Source: Streptomyces sp. NBC_01276 (lineage in GTDB: Bacteria; Actinomycetota; Actinomycetes; Streptomycetales; Streptomycetaceae). Taken from it: 64,000 nt of DNA. This document shows, in pieces, positions 51,429 to 59,886 of the stretch. Location: NCBI RefSeq assembly GCF_041435355.1, contig NZ_CP108442.1:1674001-1738000 (forward strand), in the 5' to 3' direction. The first letter of the stretch is position 1, and each line of letters starts with the position of its first letter. The notes below the pieces were generated by a model, which saw only the letters and a program-made list of their open reading frames with translations, did no database searches and was not told the origin of the DNA. A program made the translations under genes and the position numbers.

Positions 51429-53475
51429 TCGCCGGGTCGGAGACACCCGGGGCGCCCGTTTCCACGTGGCCGGCGAAGCGGCGCAGGAAGGTCGCGTCGG
51501 TGTCGGAGACGACGCCGACGTCGTACCAGCGGCCCGTCGCGCGCAGGTCGACGGTGGTGGAGACGGTGGCGCCGGGGTTGACCTTGAAGGTCTGGGGGGC
51601 GCCGTCGTAGGCGTTGGTCACGGTGAGGTTGACCGCCGCGGTGCCCCCGTTGGTCAGGGTGAGGGCGAGGTTGCCGGCGGCGTCCACGTGGCGGGCCGTG
51701 ACCTCGGGGCCGGCCTTCTTCGCCGGGCCCTTCCAGGTGCGCAGGAAGCCGTTGGGGCCCCAGACCGTGAGGTCGATCTTGTTACCGGTGGAGCTGCTGG
51801 TGCTCCAGGTGTCGGAGAGGGTCTTGCCCGCCTCGACCGTGTAGGGCCAGGGGCCGTCCGTACGGTTGCCCGAGGTGCTGTGGAAGTGGGCGCCGAGGGA
51901 GGGGCCGGAGGAGAAGGTCAGGGTGAACTTGCCCGTGGACACAGTGGCCTTGCCGTCCACGTACGGGCTGTAGCCGAGTGCGCGGGTCGGCTTGGAGCCG
52001 GCCTCCTGCTTCGGCAGGGTGCCCGTCGCCGGCGGGACCGGGTGGTAGGACGGGTGGGCGTTGTGGTCCGGCGGTACGTAGCCGGCCGTGGACGGGAGCG
52101 CCGCCGGGGAGGCGTCCGCCCGGCTGAAGTCGAACGCCGAGGTCAGGTCACCGCAGACCGCGCGGCGCCACGGCGAGATGTTGGGCTCCTGCACCCCGAA
52201 GCGCTTCTCCATGAAGCGGATCACCGAGGTGTGGTCGAAGGTCTCGGAGCAGACGTAGCCGCCCTTGCTCCACGGGGAGACGACGATCATCGGGACCCGG
52301 GGGCCGAGCCCGTAGGGTCCGGCCGCGTAGCCGGCGCTCCCGGCGTAGAGGTCGCGGGTGACGTCGGCCGTGGACAGGCCCCAGGCCGAGGACGCCGGCG
52401 GGTACGGCGGCACGACGTGGTCGAAGAAGCCGTCGTTCTCGTCGTAGGTGATGAAGAAGGCCGTCTTCGCCCATACCGCCGGATTGGCGGTCAGCGCGTC
52501 CAGGACCTGGGAGATGTACCAGGCGCCGAAGTTGACCGGCCAGTTCGGGTGCTCGCTGAAGGCCTCGGGCGCGGCGATCCAGGAGACCTGGGGCAGGGTG
52601 CCGCCCACGACGTCGGCGCGCAGCCTGTCGAAGTAGCCCTCGCCCGCCTTGGCGTTGGTACCCGTACGCGCCTTCTCGTACAGGGCGCTGCCCGGCTGGG
52701 CGTTGCGGTAGCTGTTGAAGTAGAGGAGGGAGTTGTCGCCGTAGTTGCCGCGGAAGGCGTCGCCGATCCATCCCCAGCCGCCGGCCGCGTTCAGGCCGTC
52801 GCCCACGTCCTGGTAGATCTTCCAGGAGACCCCGGCCGCCTCCAGGCGCTCGGGGTACGTCTTCCAGCCGTAGCCCGCTTCCTGGTTGCCGAGGACCGGT
52901 CCGCCGCCGGTGCCGTCGTTGCCCGTGTGCCCCGTCCACATGTAGTAGCGGTTGGGGTCGGTGGCGCCGATGAAGGAGCAGTGGTAGGCGTCGCAGACCG
53001 TGAAGGCGTCGGCGAGGGCGTAGTGGAACGGGATGTCGTTCCGGGTCATGTACGCCATGGTCGTGGCCGTCTTGGCCGGGACCCACTTGTCGTACTTGCC
53101 GCTGTTGTACGCCTGGTGTCCGCCGGCCCAGTCGTGGTTGAGGCCCTCGACGAACTGCATGCCCAGGTCGTTGACCTGCGGGTTGAAGGGGAGGATGTCC
53201 TTCGTGCCGTTGGACTGGTAGAAGACCGACTTGCCGTTGTCCTGGAGGACGGGCCGCGGGTCGCCGAAGCCGCGGACGCCCTTCATCGAGCCGAAGTACT
53301 GGTCGAAGGACCGGTTCTCCTGCATCAGCACGACGATGTGCTCGATGTCCTGGATGGTTCCGGTGGTGCCCTGCGCGGGGATGGCGGCGGCCCGCGCGAT
53401 GCTCTCGTTGAGCATCGTGGCGGCGGCGGTTCCGCCCGCGATCTGGAGGAACCGGCGTCGGTTGAGTTCAGCCAT
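51415..53475 (-). CDS. Tat-exported phospholipase C (phosphocholine-specific type)
   Basis: A 686-residue phosphoesterase of the acid phosphatase/PLC-C family. A twin-arginine signal 'NRRRFLQIAGG' starts at residue 5. The metal and catalytic region is 'IEHIVVLMQENRSFDQYFGS', with 'DHVVPP' and 'DENDGFFDH' later. Two C-terminal beta domains (about 490-680) are usual for PLC-C. The secreted enzyme would hydrolyse phosphatidylcholine or sphingomyelin, often under phosphate control. An 11-bp repeat array lies 135-185 bp upstream, but I see no clear PHO box. ATG 53475. Confidence 0.9.
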   Translation of the reverse strand: MAELNRRRFLQIAGGTAAATMLNESIARAAAIPAQGTTGTIQDIEHIVVLMQENRSFDQYFGSMKGVRGFGDPRPVLQDNGKSVFYQSNGTKDILPFNPQVNDLGMQFVEGLNHDWAGGHQAYNSGKYDKWVPAKTATTMAYMTRNDIPFHYALADAFTVCDAYHCSFIGATDPNRYYMWTGHTGNDGTGGGPVLGNQEAGYGWKTYPERLEAAGVSWKIYQDVGDGLNAAGGWGWIGDAFRGNYGDNSLLYFNSYRNAQPGSALYEKARTGTNAKAGEGYFDRLRADVVGGTLPQVSWIAAPEAFSEHPNWPVNFGAWYISQVLDALTANPAVWAKTAFFITYDENDGFFDHVVPPYPPASSAWGLSTADVTRDLYAGSAGYAAGPYGLGPRVPMIVVSPWSKGGYVCSETFDHTSVIRFMEKRFGVQEPNISPWRRAVCGDLTSAFDFSRADASPAALPSTAGYVPPDHNAHPSYHPVPPATGTLPKQEAGSKPTRALGYSPYVDGKATVSTGKFTLTFSSGPSLGAHFHSTSGNRTDGPWPYTVEAGKTLSDTWSTSSSTGNKIDLTVWGPNGFLRTWKGPAKKAGPEVTARHVDAAGNLALTLTNGGTAAVNLTVTNAYDGAPQTFKVNPGATVSTTVDLRATGRWYDVGVVSDTDATFLRRFAGHVETGAPGVSDPAIKTV

Positions 53476-53864
53476 GGGTGACGACCTCTGGGGGTGAGGG
53501 GAGGGGAGTCGAGGGGCGCCCCAAGGACAGCGGCCCCGGGGTACCGCACGGAGATCCCCGGCTGACGCGGGGCGGTACAGCGGGCGAACGGAAAACCCCG
53601 CGCAACGCCGCGCGGTGGCCGCGCGGTGGCTGCGCGGTGGCGCTGCGGTGGCTGCGCGGAAAGCCTGCCGCGCGTGCCGTTCGTCTGGTGGAATGACCTC
53701 CTCGACACTGCACGGGGGGCGCAGAGCGTATGGCGGGGACCGAGTACGGCCGTTCCGCCGGTCCGTCGTGCGCCGCGCCGCCGGCACCGGGGCCCGGGCC
53801 GGGAGTGGCACGGTACGGGGAACCACGGGCCGCGCAACAGACCCGGGAACCACAGGAGTTCGCG
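53476..53864. other. Intergenic region between phospholipase C and GAP1-like genes
   Basis: About 390 bp separate two divergent genes. I see no gene here apart from a short ORF at its right end. The notable content is an 11-bp repeat array at 53610-53659; the rest is GC-rich with no promoter hexamers that can be assigned confidently. Confidence 0.55.
53610..53659. repeat. 11-bp periodic repeat array
   Basis: GCGCGGTGGC plus one variable base recurs at 53610, 53621 and 53632, then as a variant at 53643 and a partial copy at 53654. The period of 11 bp places all copies on one DNA face. It lies in the 427 bp between the divergent phospholipase C and GAP1-like genes. The core does not look like the GTTCA element of PHO boxes. 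Confidence 0.65.
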
Positions 53865-53906
53865 ATGTCGGGTGCGCCCGCGGTCCGGGCGGGGGCGGGC
53901 GCGTGA
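53865..53906 (+). CDS. Possible 13-residue upstream ORF
   Basis: An ATG six bases after AGGAG opens a 13-codon ORF (MSGAPAVRAGAGA) whose TGA overlaps the GTG of the GAP1-like gene in a GTGA junction. The main gene itself lacks a good ribosome site, so translation may reach it by coupling from this ORF. It might equally be the remnant of a longer upstream gene. Confidence 0.4.
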   Translation: MSGAPAVRAGAGA

Positions 53907-56029
53907 ACCTTCCGCAGCTCCACTACGGCTGGGCCCCGCCCGGACCCGACGGCTCCGGGACGCGCTTCACGGCGGTCACCGACGGCGTTCCGACGGCCCT
54001 GTTGCGCGAGGCGGAGCGGCTCGTGGCGTACGAGGCGCCGGAGCCGGGCGGGGCCGTTCCGGAGGCGCTGAGCCTGAGCCTGCTCTCCGACGGCAGCCGG
54101 CTGCTGGCCCGCTCGGCGTACACCGGCGGCGACGGGACGGGCTTCCACGCGCACGCCGTGCACCTGCCGCAGCGCGCCGGTTCCGGCCCGGTCCGCGGGG
54201 CCCTGCCGATCACCTCCTGGGGGTCGCCGCAGTGGGCGGCGCGGACCCCGCCCGGCGGACCGCCGCCGCCGCTCGGCGCCGTGCCCGTCCCGGGGCGGCA
54301 CGACGGCGCCGCGCTGGCGGAGTTCGTGGCCGCGCGGGAGGCGTGGCTGGCCCCGTTCTTCGCCGACGTGCGACGGCTCGTGGAGGAGCCGGGCGCGCCG
54401 CGGATCGTGCTGGTGGAGCCGGACAGCGCGGCCGTGGCCCGCTGGGTCATGCTCGCGTGCAGCGTGCTGCCGCACCAGCGCGGGCAGTGGCTGACCTTCA
54501 CCACGTACACCGCCCGGCCGGGGCTCGCCCCGCAGGGCCTCGTGGGCGTCCTGTCCGGGGAGGGGACGGCCGCCGCCCTGGCCGCCCTGGAGGAGGGGTG
54601 CCGGATCCACGAGCCGGGGCGCGGGCCCGCGCCGGCGGCCGGCGGGGCCGCCGGGGACGTCTTCGACGTCTGGGCGGGGACGGCGGCGCGGATCTGGCTG
54701 GCGCGGCGGCCGGAGCTGTTCGCGCAGGTGCGGCAGCTGCCCGGGGGACCGTACGAGGCCGGCCCGCTGGCCGCGCTCGCGCTCGGGGCCGGGATCCGGC
54801 TGGACGCGGCGGGCCGGGCCGCGGCCGAGGCGTGGACGGCCGCGCACCCGGACCCGTCTCCGGCCCGGCTGCGGGTGGCGCTCACCGACCCGGACCGGGA
54901 ACCGGACGCGCTGGCCGGGCTCCTGCGGGAGGCCGCGCGGCAGGGAACGGACACCACCGGGGAGCTGCCCGAGGTGGCGCGCAGGGTGGCGTTCGCGCTG
55001 TTCACCGATCCGGAGCGGGCGTACGGGGAGGAGACGCGGGCCGGGCTCGACGAGCTGCCGGTCCTGCGGGCCCTCGTACTCGACCGGCTGGACGCGCTCG
55101 CGGCGGGCGATCCGGCCGCCGGGAGGGCGCTGTTCGCGCGGACGGGGCTGCGGCTGGGGGCGGCGGAGGCCCTGCCGCACCTGCGGATGTGCGCGGCGGT
55201 GGAGGCGGTCGTACGGGAGGCCCCGGACCGGCCCGTGGCGCTGGACTCGCTGCTGCGGGTCTCCGGGGTCTCCCCGTACGCGGAGCCGCTGGTCCTGCGG
55301 ACCGCGGTGCGGCTCGTGTGGGGCGGGCGCCGGCCCGGCCCGGACGAGGCCGGGCTGGTCCTGGCCACCATGGGAGAGGCGGTCCACCACGCCGCCGGAA
55401 CCTGGGACCTCCTCGCCCCGGCGGCCTCCCCCGCCCCGGACCTCCCGGTCCCCTCCCTGGCGGCCCGGGCGGCTGTGGACGCGGACCCGGCCGACGGCCG
55501 GAACGGGCCCGGCCCCGCCGCCCCGCGCTCGGCGGCGGACGGGACGGCTGACGGGACGGCGGATCAGGCGCCGGGCCGGGCTCCGGACGGTGTGCGGGCG
55601 CGTACGGCCGGCCCGGACTCCGGCCGTGCGGGCGTCGCCGCGCGACTGCTCGGCGAGGAGCGGGCGGAGGGGGCCGTACGGGTGCTGTTCGAGAGCGAGG
55701 ACGCCGCGTTGCTGGCCGCCTACCGGGAGGCGGCGCGCGGCGCGGAGGTGCGGGAGCGGCTGCGGGGTTCGCCGCGCTACCTCGCGGACTGCTTCGCCGT
55801 CTGGTCCGCCCACCCGCAGGCCGGGCCGCTGTGGCGGCAGGCCCGTACCGATCTGCTGGAGGAGGTGCTCAGGCCGGTCGTACGGGAACTGCCGTCCGAG
55901 CACCTCGCGGAGGCCGAGCGGGAGCTGGCCCGGCTCGGCCGCAGCCGGGCGGAGGAGTTCCGGGCCTGGCTGCGTCCGGGGCCGGGGGCCCGGCTGCGGG
56001 GGCTGTTCAGCCGTCGATCGGCCGGGTGA
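53903..56029 (+). CDS. GTPase-associated protein 1 (GAP1)-related protein
   Basis: A 708-residue protein. Its N-terminus ('LPQLHYGWAPPGPDGSGTRF', 'TAVTDGVPTALLREAERLVAYEAP') follows the GAP1-N pattern: a Gln-Leu-x-Tyr start, then a 'GF/RF-x-A-x-x-x-G' step. The middle includes 'RQWLTFTTYT'-like (here 'GQWLTFTTYTARPGLAPQGL') and helical repeats. Such proteins were described with TRAFAC GTPases in predicted NTP-dependent conflict systems. No GTPase gene adjoins here, so it may work with a distant partner. There is no membrane segment. It converges on the two-gene unit at 56037-57940, eight bases between stops. Confidence 0.7.
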   Translation: MNLPQLHYGWAPPGPDGSGTRFTAVTDGVPTALLREAERLVAYEAPEPGGAVPEALSLSLLSDGSRLLARSAYTGGDGTGFHAHAVHLPQRAGSGPVRGALPITSWGSPQWAARTPPGGPPPPLGAVPVPGRHDGAALAEFVAAREAWLAPFFADVRRLVEEPGAPRIVLVEPDSAAVARWVMLACSVLPHQRGQWLTFTTYTARPGLAPQGLVGVLSGEGTAAALAALEEGCRIHEPGRGPAPAAGGAAGDVFDVWAGTAARIWLARRPELFAQVRQLPGGPYEAGPLAALALGAGIRLDAAGRAAAEAWTAAHPDPSPARLRVALTDPDREPDALAGLLREAARQGTDTTGELPEVARRVAFALFTDPERAYGEETRAGLDELPVLRALVLDRLDALAAGDPAAGRALFARTGLRLGAAEALPHLRMCAAVEAVVREAPDRPVALDSLLRVSGVSPYAEPLVLRTAVRLVWGGRRPGPDEAGLVLATMGEAVHHAAGTWDLLAPAASPAPDLPVPSLAARAAVDADPADGRNGPGPAAPRSAADGTADGTADQAPGRAPDGVRARTAGPDSGRAGVAARLLGEERAEGAVRVLFESEDAALLAAYREAARGAEVRERLRGSPRYLADCFAVWSAHPQAGPLWRQARTDLLEEVLRPVVRELPSEHLAEAERELARLGRSRAEEFRAWLRPGPGARLRGLFSRRSAG

Positions 56030-56036
56030 CGGCCCC

Positions 56037-56372
56037 TCAGCCGCCGAGCAGCGCGGTGATCTCCCGGGCCAGGGCCAGGGCCCCGCTGCCCGCGCCCAGC
56101 CCCACCGTGATGGTTTGCAGGCAGCGGCGGATCAGCCCCGGCTCGGGGGCGCGGCGTTCCTCCCCGGCCCGTTCCAGTTCGCCGTGCAGGGTCCGGGCCG
56201 CGTCGACGCGGTCGCCGGCCGCGCCCTCGTCGCGGAGCCACCGGGCGAGTTCCGCGGCCAGGCGCAGGGTGCGGGCGGGGTCGTCCTGGTGCTGCGGCCC
56301 GATGTTGACCACACCGTGGTCGCCGTAGTTGCCGGGGCCTTCGACGTTCCCGTGGAAGTGGTAGGTGCCCAT
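56037..56372 (-). CDS. Small protein with N-terminal Gly/Asn/His motif
   Basis: A 111-residue protein. Residues 4-24 read 'YHFHGNVEGPGNYGDHGVVN' then Ile, a near copy of the C-terminal motif of the membrane protein encoded just upstream. After a short linker comes an amphipathic helical domain ('LRLAAELARWLRDEG', 'ARTLHGELERA') and a hydrophobic small-residue tail ('ITVGLGAGSGALALAREITA'). I do not recognise the domain as a named family. It starts 35 bp after the upstream stop with AGAGGAG before the ATG, so both are one operon. A homotypic contact with the partner through the shared motif is the natural inference. Confidence 0.7.
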   Translation of the reverse strand: MGTYHFHGNVEGPGNYGDHGVVNIGPQHQDDPARTLRLAAELARWLRDEGAAGDRVDAARTLHGELERAGEERRAPEPGLIRRCLQTITVGLGAGSGALALAREITALLGG

Positions 56373-56407
56373 GGGATCACTCCTCTGCGGCGGGCGGCGG
56401 GAGGGGT

Positions 56408-57940
56408 TCACGGACCGGCCGGCGCGGGGGACGGGGACGGGGACGGACCGCCGGGTGCCTGGCCCGGTCCCTGCCCCTGGGCCGTACCGGTTCCGGGGAG
56501 GTTGACGGTGCCGTGGCCGCCGAAGTTGAAGCCCTGGCCGGTGATGGTCCCGTGGAAGGTGTAGCTGTGATGGTTGATGACCTGCTGCGCCTGCTCGAAG
56601 GAGGCGGTGTCGATGTGGTGGGCCTTCAGGAACTGCTCGGTCGCCGTGAGGACGCCCTGCCGCAGCCTCTGGAGGAAGTCCACGGCGTCGTTGGTGTCCG
56701 AGAACTCCATCAGCCTCAGGCTGACCGCCGCCCGCGCCCGGATGCTGCCGTCGGCGCCGTAGTCGAACTCCTCGTGCCGCTTCCCGATGGCCCACCGGTC
56801 CCGCCACAGCCGCCAGCGGCGCAGCGCCCGCCCCCGGCCCCGGCGCCACAGCCGGGCGGGCACCTTGAACAGGGCGGGAAGGAACTCCCCGGTGGCGAGG
56901 CGCCACAGGGACCACCAGTGGCCGAAGGGGTCCTGCCGCAGCCTGCGCACGTCGAGGAACTCGTCCCGTAGCGGCGGCACCACCTGGGTGGTCACCTCCC
57001 AGCTCAGCCGGGGGTGCTGGACGCGGGCGCGCAGGTGCATGGAGACGATCACCCGGCCGCCCTGCCCGACCCCCTCCAGGCAGAGGTAGGTACGCATCCC
57101 GAGGCCCGGGCGGGTCAGTCCGGCCTCCACCATCCCCTCCGGGATGGACGTGCGGGGCGCGCTCAGCCGGTCGGGCAGCAGTTCCTTTCCTGCGTGCGGG
57201 GTCATGGCGCCGCGCACGTACAGCCGGTTGCGGGCCCGGAGGCCTTCGAGGCCCGCGATGTTCCCCATCTCCCGGGCCACGAAGGCGTGCAGGTCGACGA
57301 CGTCGAAGCCGACGATGGTCAGTTCGCCGCCGCCGGCGGGGTCCTTGGCGGGGGTGCTGATGTCGATGGGCTGCCAGACCCGGTCCTCCACCATCTCGCC
57401 GCTGCCGACGAAGGGGTTCGTCCGCTCGGCGGGCTCGTGGTACGGCAGGACGTTGGTGCGGGCCTGCTCGTGCAGCCGGGATTCCAGCTCCGGGTCGAGC
57501 GGCGGCGCGAGCCGGTCGGGTGGCGGACCGTTCACGTCGATCACCCGGTAGACCATCGTCCGGGCCCGGTGCTCGGTGACCAGGACCAGCGTCCAGGCGG
57601 CGGCGAGCACGCCCAGGACGCCGAGCAGCTCCGGGCCGACGGGCTGGTCGAGCCTGGCCCGGTGGACCAGCAGGGCCGCCGTGACCGCCCAGGCCGTGAG
57701 CAGCACGGCCAGCAGGCCGTCGCGGAGGTTCGCGCGGCGTACCGCGACCCGCGCGTGCCGGGCCACCGCCACGAGGTCGACCCCGAGCGAGGGGCCGAGC
57801 GCCGTCAGCCGGTCCTCGGTGAGTTCGTCCGCGGTCGCGCGGGCGAACTGCTCGTTGCGGTGCACGGCCGCGCTCAGCCAGCGGTCCGTCCACTCCTCGC
57901 CCTGCTGGATGAGCCCGGGTAACCCACGATCTACCGCCAT
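56408..57940 (-). CDS. Two-helix membrane protein with C-terminal Gly/Asn/His motif
   Basis: A 510-residue protein with an N-terminal helical region, two adjacent membrane helices at about 75-93 and 102-122, and a large soluble region (about 130-455) of no family I can name. Residues 460-481 read 'YTFHGTITGQGFNFGGHGTV' then Asn-Leu, closely matching the N-terminus of the next gene's product. A Gly/Pro/Ser-rich disordered tail follows. Both termini are probably cytoplasmic. ATG 57940 follows GGGGAGGA. The layout, a membrane part plus an exposed C-terminal motif, suggests a signalling or effector protein recruited through that motif. Confidence 0.7.
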   Translation of the reverse strand: MAVDRGLPGLIQQGEEWTDRWLSAAVHRNEQFARATADELTEDRLTALGPSLGVDLVAVARHARVAVRRANLRDGLLAVLLTAWAVTAALLVHRARLDQPVGPELLGVLGVLAAAWTLVLVTEHRARTMVYRVIDVNGPPPDRLAPPLDPELESRLHEQARTNVLPYHEPAERTNPFVGSGEMVEDRVWQPIDISTPAKDPAGGGELTIVGFDVVDLHAFVAREMGNIAGLEGLRARNRLYVRGAMTPHAGKELLPDRLSAPRTSIPEGMVEAGLTRPGLGMRTYLCLEGVGQGGRVIVSMHLRARVQHPRLSWEVTTQVVPPLRDEFLDVRRLRQDPFGHWWSLWRLATGEFLPALFKVPARLWRRGRGRALRRWRLWRDRWAIGKRHEEFDYGADGSIRARAAVSLRLMEFSDTNDAVDFLQRLRQGVLTATEQFLKAHHIDTASFEQAQQVINHHSYTFHGTITGQGFNFGGHGTVNLPGTGTAQGQGPGQAPGGPSPSPSPAPAGP

Positions 57941-57988
57941 TTCGTCCTCCCCCGTGGTCGTCGGTCCACGATACGAACAACCACCCTC

Positions 57989-58010
57989 GTCCGTAACGGT
58001 ATTGACGGAC
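57989..58010. promoter_or_regulatory. Inverted repeat between the motif-pair operon and the ketosynthase operon
   Basis: GTCCGT and ACGGAC flank ten AT-richer bases in the 183-bp gap between divergent operons. On the minus strand a TTACGG/TATCGT pair with 17-bp spacing lies close to it and could be the promoter of the membrane-protein gene. For the ketosynthase operon, a TTGAG/CTCAG repeat sits at about 58073-58090. All are candidates only. Confidence 0.35.
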
Positions 58011-58123
58011 AGTCATTTCGTGCCGTCCGAGGCGGAGGGCGGACGTCCTACTCAGCGGGCACCACGTGTACTTGAGCATCCGTACTCAGGCCGGGGGCCG
58101 GTCCGGCCCGTCATCGTGAGGGC

Positions 58124-59146
58124 ATGTTCATTCAGCAGCCTGACCCGCGGCCGCGCGCCGGGATAACCGCCGTCGGCGCCCTGTTGCCCGAGGACGTCCT
58201 GTCCTCCGACGACCTCCAGCGGGAGGTGACCCGGCGCAGTGGCATCGCGCTCCCGCCGAGGACGTTGACCCAGGCGACCGGGATCCTGACGCGGCGGATC
58301 GCGGCCGAGGGGGTGTTCGCCTCCACGCTCGCCGTGGGCGCGGCCCGCCGGGCGCTGGACTCCGCCGGACTCACCCCGCTCGACGTGGACCTGCTGGTCT
58401 TCGCCTCCGCCTCCCGGGACATGGTCGAGCCGGCCACCGCGCACATCGTGCAGGCCGCCCTCGGGTCCCGGGCGCACGCCGTGGACGTCACCAACGCCTG
58501 CAACAGCTTCGTCAACGGCATCGACCTCGCCCGGAGCATGGTCCTGGCCGGGCGGGCGCGCCGGGCGCTGGTGGTCACCGGGGAGACCCCGAGCCGTGCG
58601 GTGCGCACCGACCCGGCCGACTTCGCCGAGTTCCGCAGCGGGTTCGCCGGTTACACCTTCGGTGACGCGGGGGCGGCCGTGGTGGTGGAGGCGGTGGAAC
58701 GCGGCGGGATCCTGGACGTGGACACCGAGACGCACTCGGAGCACTGGGAGGTCGGAGGGATCCCGGGCGGCGGGTCGCGGCACCCGCGCGGGGACGCGTA
58801 CACGTACTTCCGGGGGGACGGGCGGGAGCTGCGCGGGGTCTTCGAGAAGGTGGGCACGGCGGTCATCGACCGCACGCTGCACCGGACGGGGCTGGACTGG
58901 GACGGCTTCGCGAAGGTGCTGGTGCATCAGGTGACGGTGCCGTACCTGGAGCGGTTCGCGGAGCTGACCGGGGTGCCCGGGGAGAAGCTGGTGGTGACGG
59001 TGCCGGAGCTGGGCAACGTGGCCAGCGCGAGCATCGGGGTGCAGCTGGACCGGGTCTTCGGCGGCCTCGCCGCCGGGGAGCGGGTGCTGTTCGTGGGCCT
59101 GGGGGGCGGCGTCAGCATCATGACGATGGTCTGGGAGAAGTCGTGA
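58124..59146 (+). CDS. Ketoacyl-ACP synthase III (KAS III/OleA-like)
   Basis: A 340-residue thiolase-fold condensing enzyme. The Cys-His-Asn triad is Cys126 ('DVTNACNSFVNG'), His268 ('VLVHQVTVPY') and Asn298 ('ELGNVASASIG'). It could decarboxylatively extend an acyl starter (FabH-like) or join two acyl chains (OleA-like); the ligase and epimerase encoded downstream favour the latter, but the OleA-specific Glu is not checked. It is the first of six genes joined by 1-4-bp overlaps, so it is the head of an operon that runs off the window. Confidence 0.85.
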   Translation: MFIQQPDPRPRAGITAVGALLPEDVLSSDDLQREVTRRSGIALPPRTLTQATGILTRRIAAEGVFASTLAVGAARRALDSAGLTPLDVDLLVFASASRDMVEPATAHIVQAALGSRAHAVDVTNACNSFVNGIDLARSMVLAGRARRALVVTGETPSRAVRTDPADFAEFRSGFAGYTFGDAGAAVVVEAVERGGILDVDTETHSEHWEVGGIPGGGSRHPRGDAYTYFRGDGRELRGVFEKVGTAVIDRTLHRTGLDWDGFAKVLVHQVTVPYLERFAELTGVPGEKLVVTVPELGNVASASIGVQLDRVFGGLAAGERVLFVGLGGGVSIMTMVWEKS

Positions 59147-59886
59147 GCGCGCCGATGTGGGTGGTGGTGCCCGCGTACGAGGAGGAGGCACGGCTCGCCT
59201 CGACGCTGGCGGCGCTGGCGGCGCAGCGGGACCGGGAGTTCACCCTGCTGGTGGTCGACAACGCCTCCACGGACGGTACGGCCGCCATCGCGCGGGAGTT
59301 CGCGCGGCGGGCGCCGTTCCCGGTGGAGGTGATAGAGGAGCCGCAGAAGGGGGTCGGCTCGGCCGTGGACACCGGGTTCCGGTACGCGATCGCGCGCGGC
59401 GCGACCCTGCTGGCCCGGACGGACGCCGACTGCCTGCCCCGGCCCGGCTGGACGGGCGCCGCGCGGGCGGCGCTGCTGGAGCGCCCGGGGCTGGTGTGCG
59501 GGCGGGTCACGGCGCGCCGCGACGAGCACGGGCCGCTGGGCCGGGCCGGTTTCGCGGGTCTGGTCGCGGTGGCCGCGCTGTTCGGGCGGCTGCGGCCGCA
59601 GCACTCCCGGCGGGGCGGGTTCAAGGCGCCGTACCGGATGCACGCGGGGAACAACATGGCCATCACCGCGGACCTGTACCTGGCCGTCGGCGGGATGCCC
59701 CGGCGGCCCTCGCCCACGGACCGGCTCTTCCTGAACGCGGTGCGCCGCCACACCGACCGGATCACCCGCTGCCGGGGGATGGTCGTCGAGAACTCGACGC
59801 GCCGGCTGCGGGCGTACGGGCTCGCCGGGACCGCCCGCTGGTACCTCGACCAGGGCAGCGGCACGCACGGAACGGACCCGCGCTGA
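59143..59886 (+). CDS. Family 2 glycosyltransferase (copy A)
   Basis: A 247-residue GT-A enzyme. It begins 'WVVVPAYEEEARLASTLAAL' with 'VVDNASTDGTAAIAREFA', and the metal-binding D-x-D is 'RTDADC'. It is shorter than its relative at 61391 but about half identical by eye over the first 120 residues, so they look like duplicated paralogues. No transmembrane segment is strong. The GTG overlaps the ketosynthase stop (GTGA). The sugar donor and acceptor are unknown; acting on the lipid-like product of the operon is inference. Confidence 0.85.
   Translation: MSAPMWVVVPAYEEEARLASTLAALAAQRDREFTLLVVDNASTDGTAAIAREFARRAPFPVEVIEEPQKGVGSAVDTGFRYAIARGATLLARTDADCLPRPGWTGAARAALLERPGLVCGRVTARRDEHGPLGRAGFAGLVAVAALFGRLRPQHSRRGGFKAPYRMHAGNNMAITADLYLAVGGMPRRPSPTDRLFLNAVRRHTDRITRCRGMVVENSTRRLRAYGLAGTARWYLDQGSGTHGTDPR

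Noticed and set aside
53610..53659. PHO-box array
   Set aside because: The 11-bp period fits but the GTTCA core of PhoP units is missing on both strands, so I list it only as a repeat.
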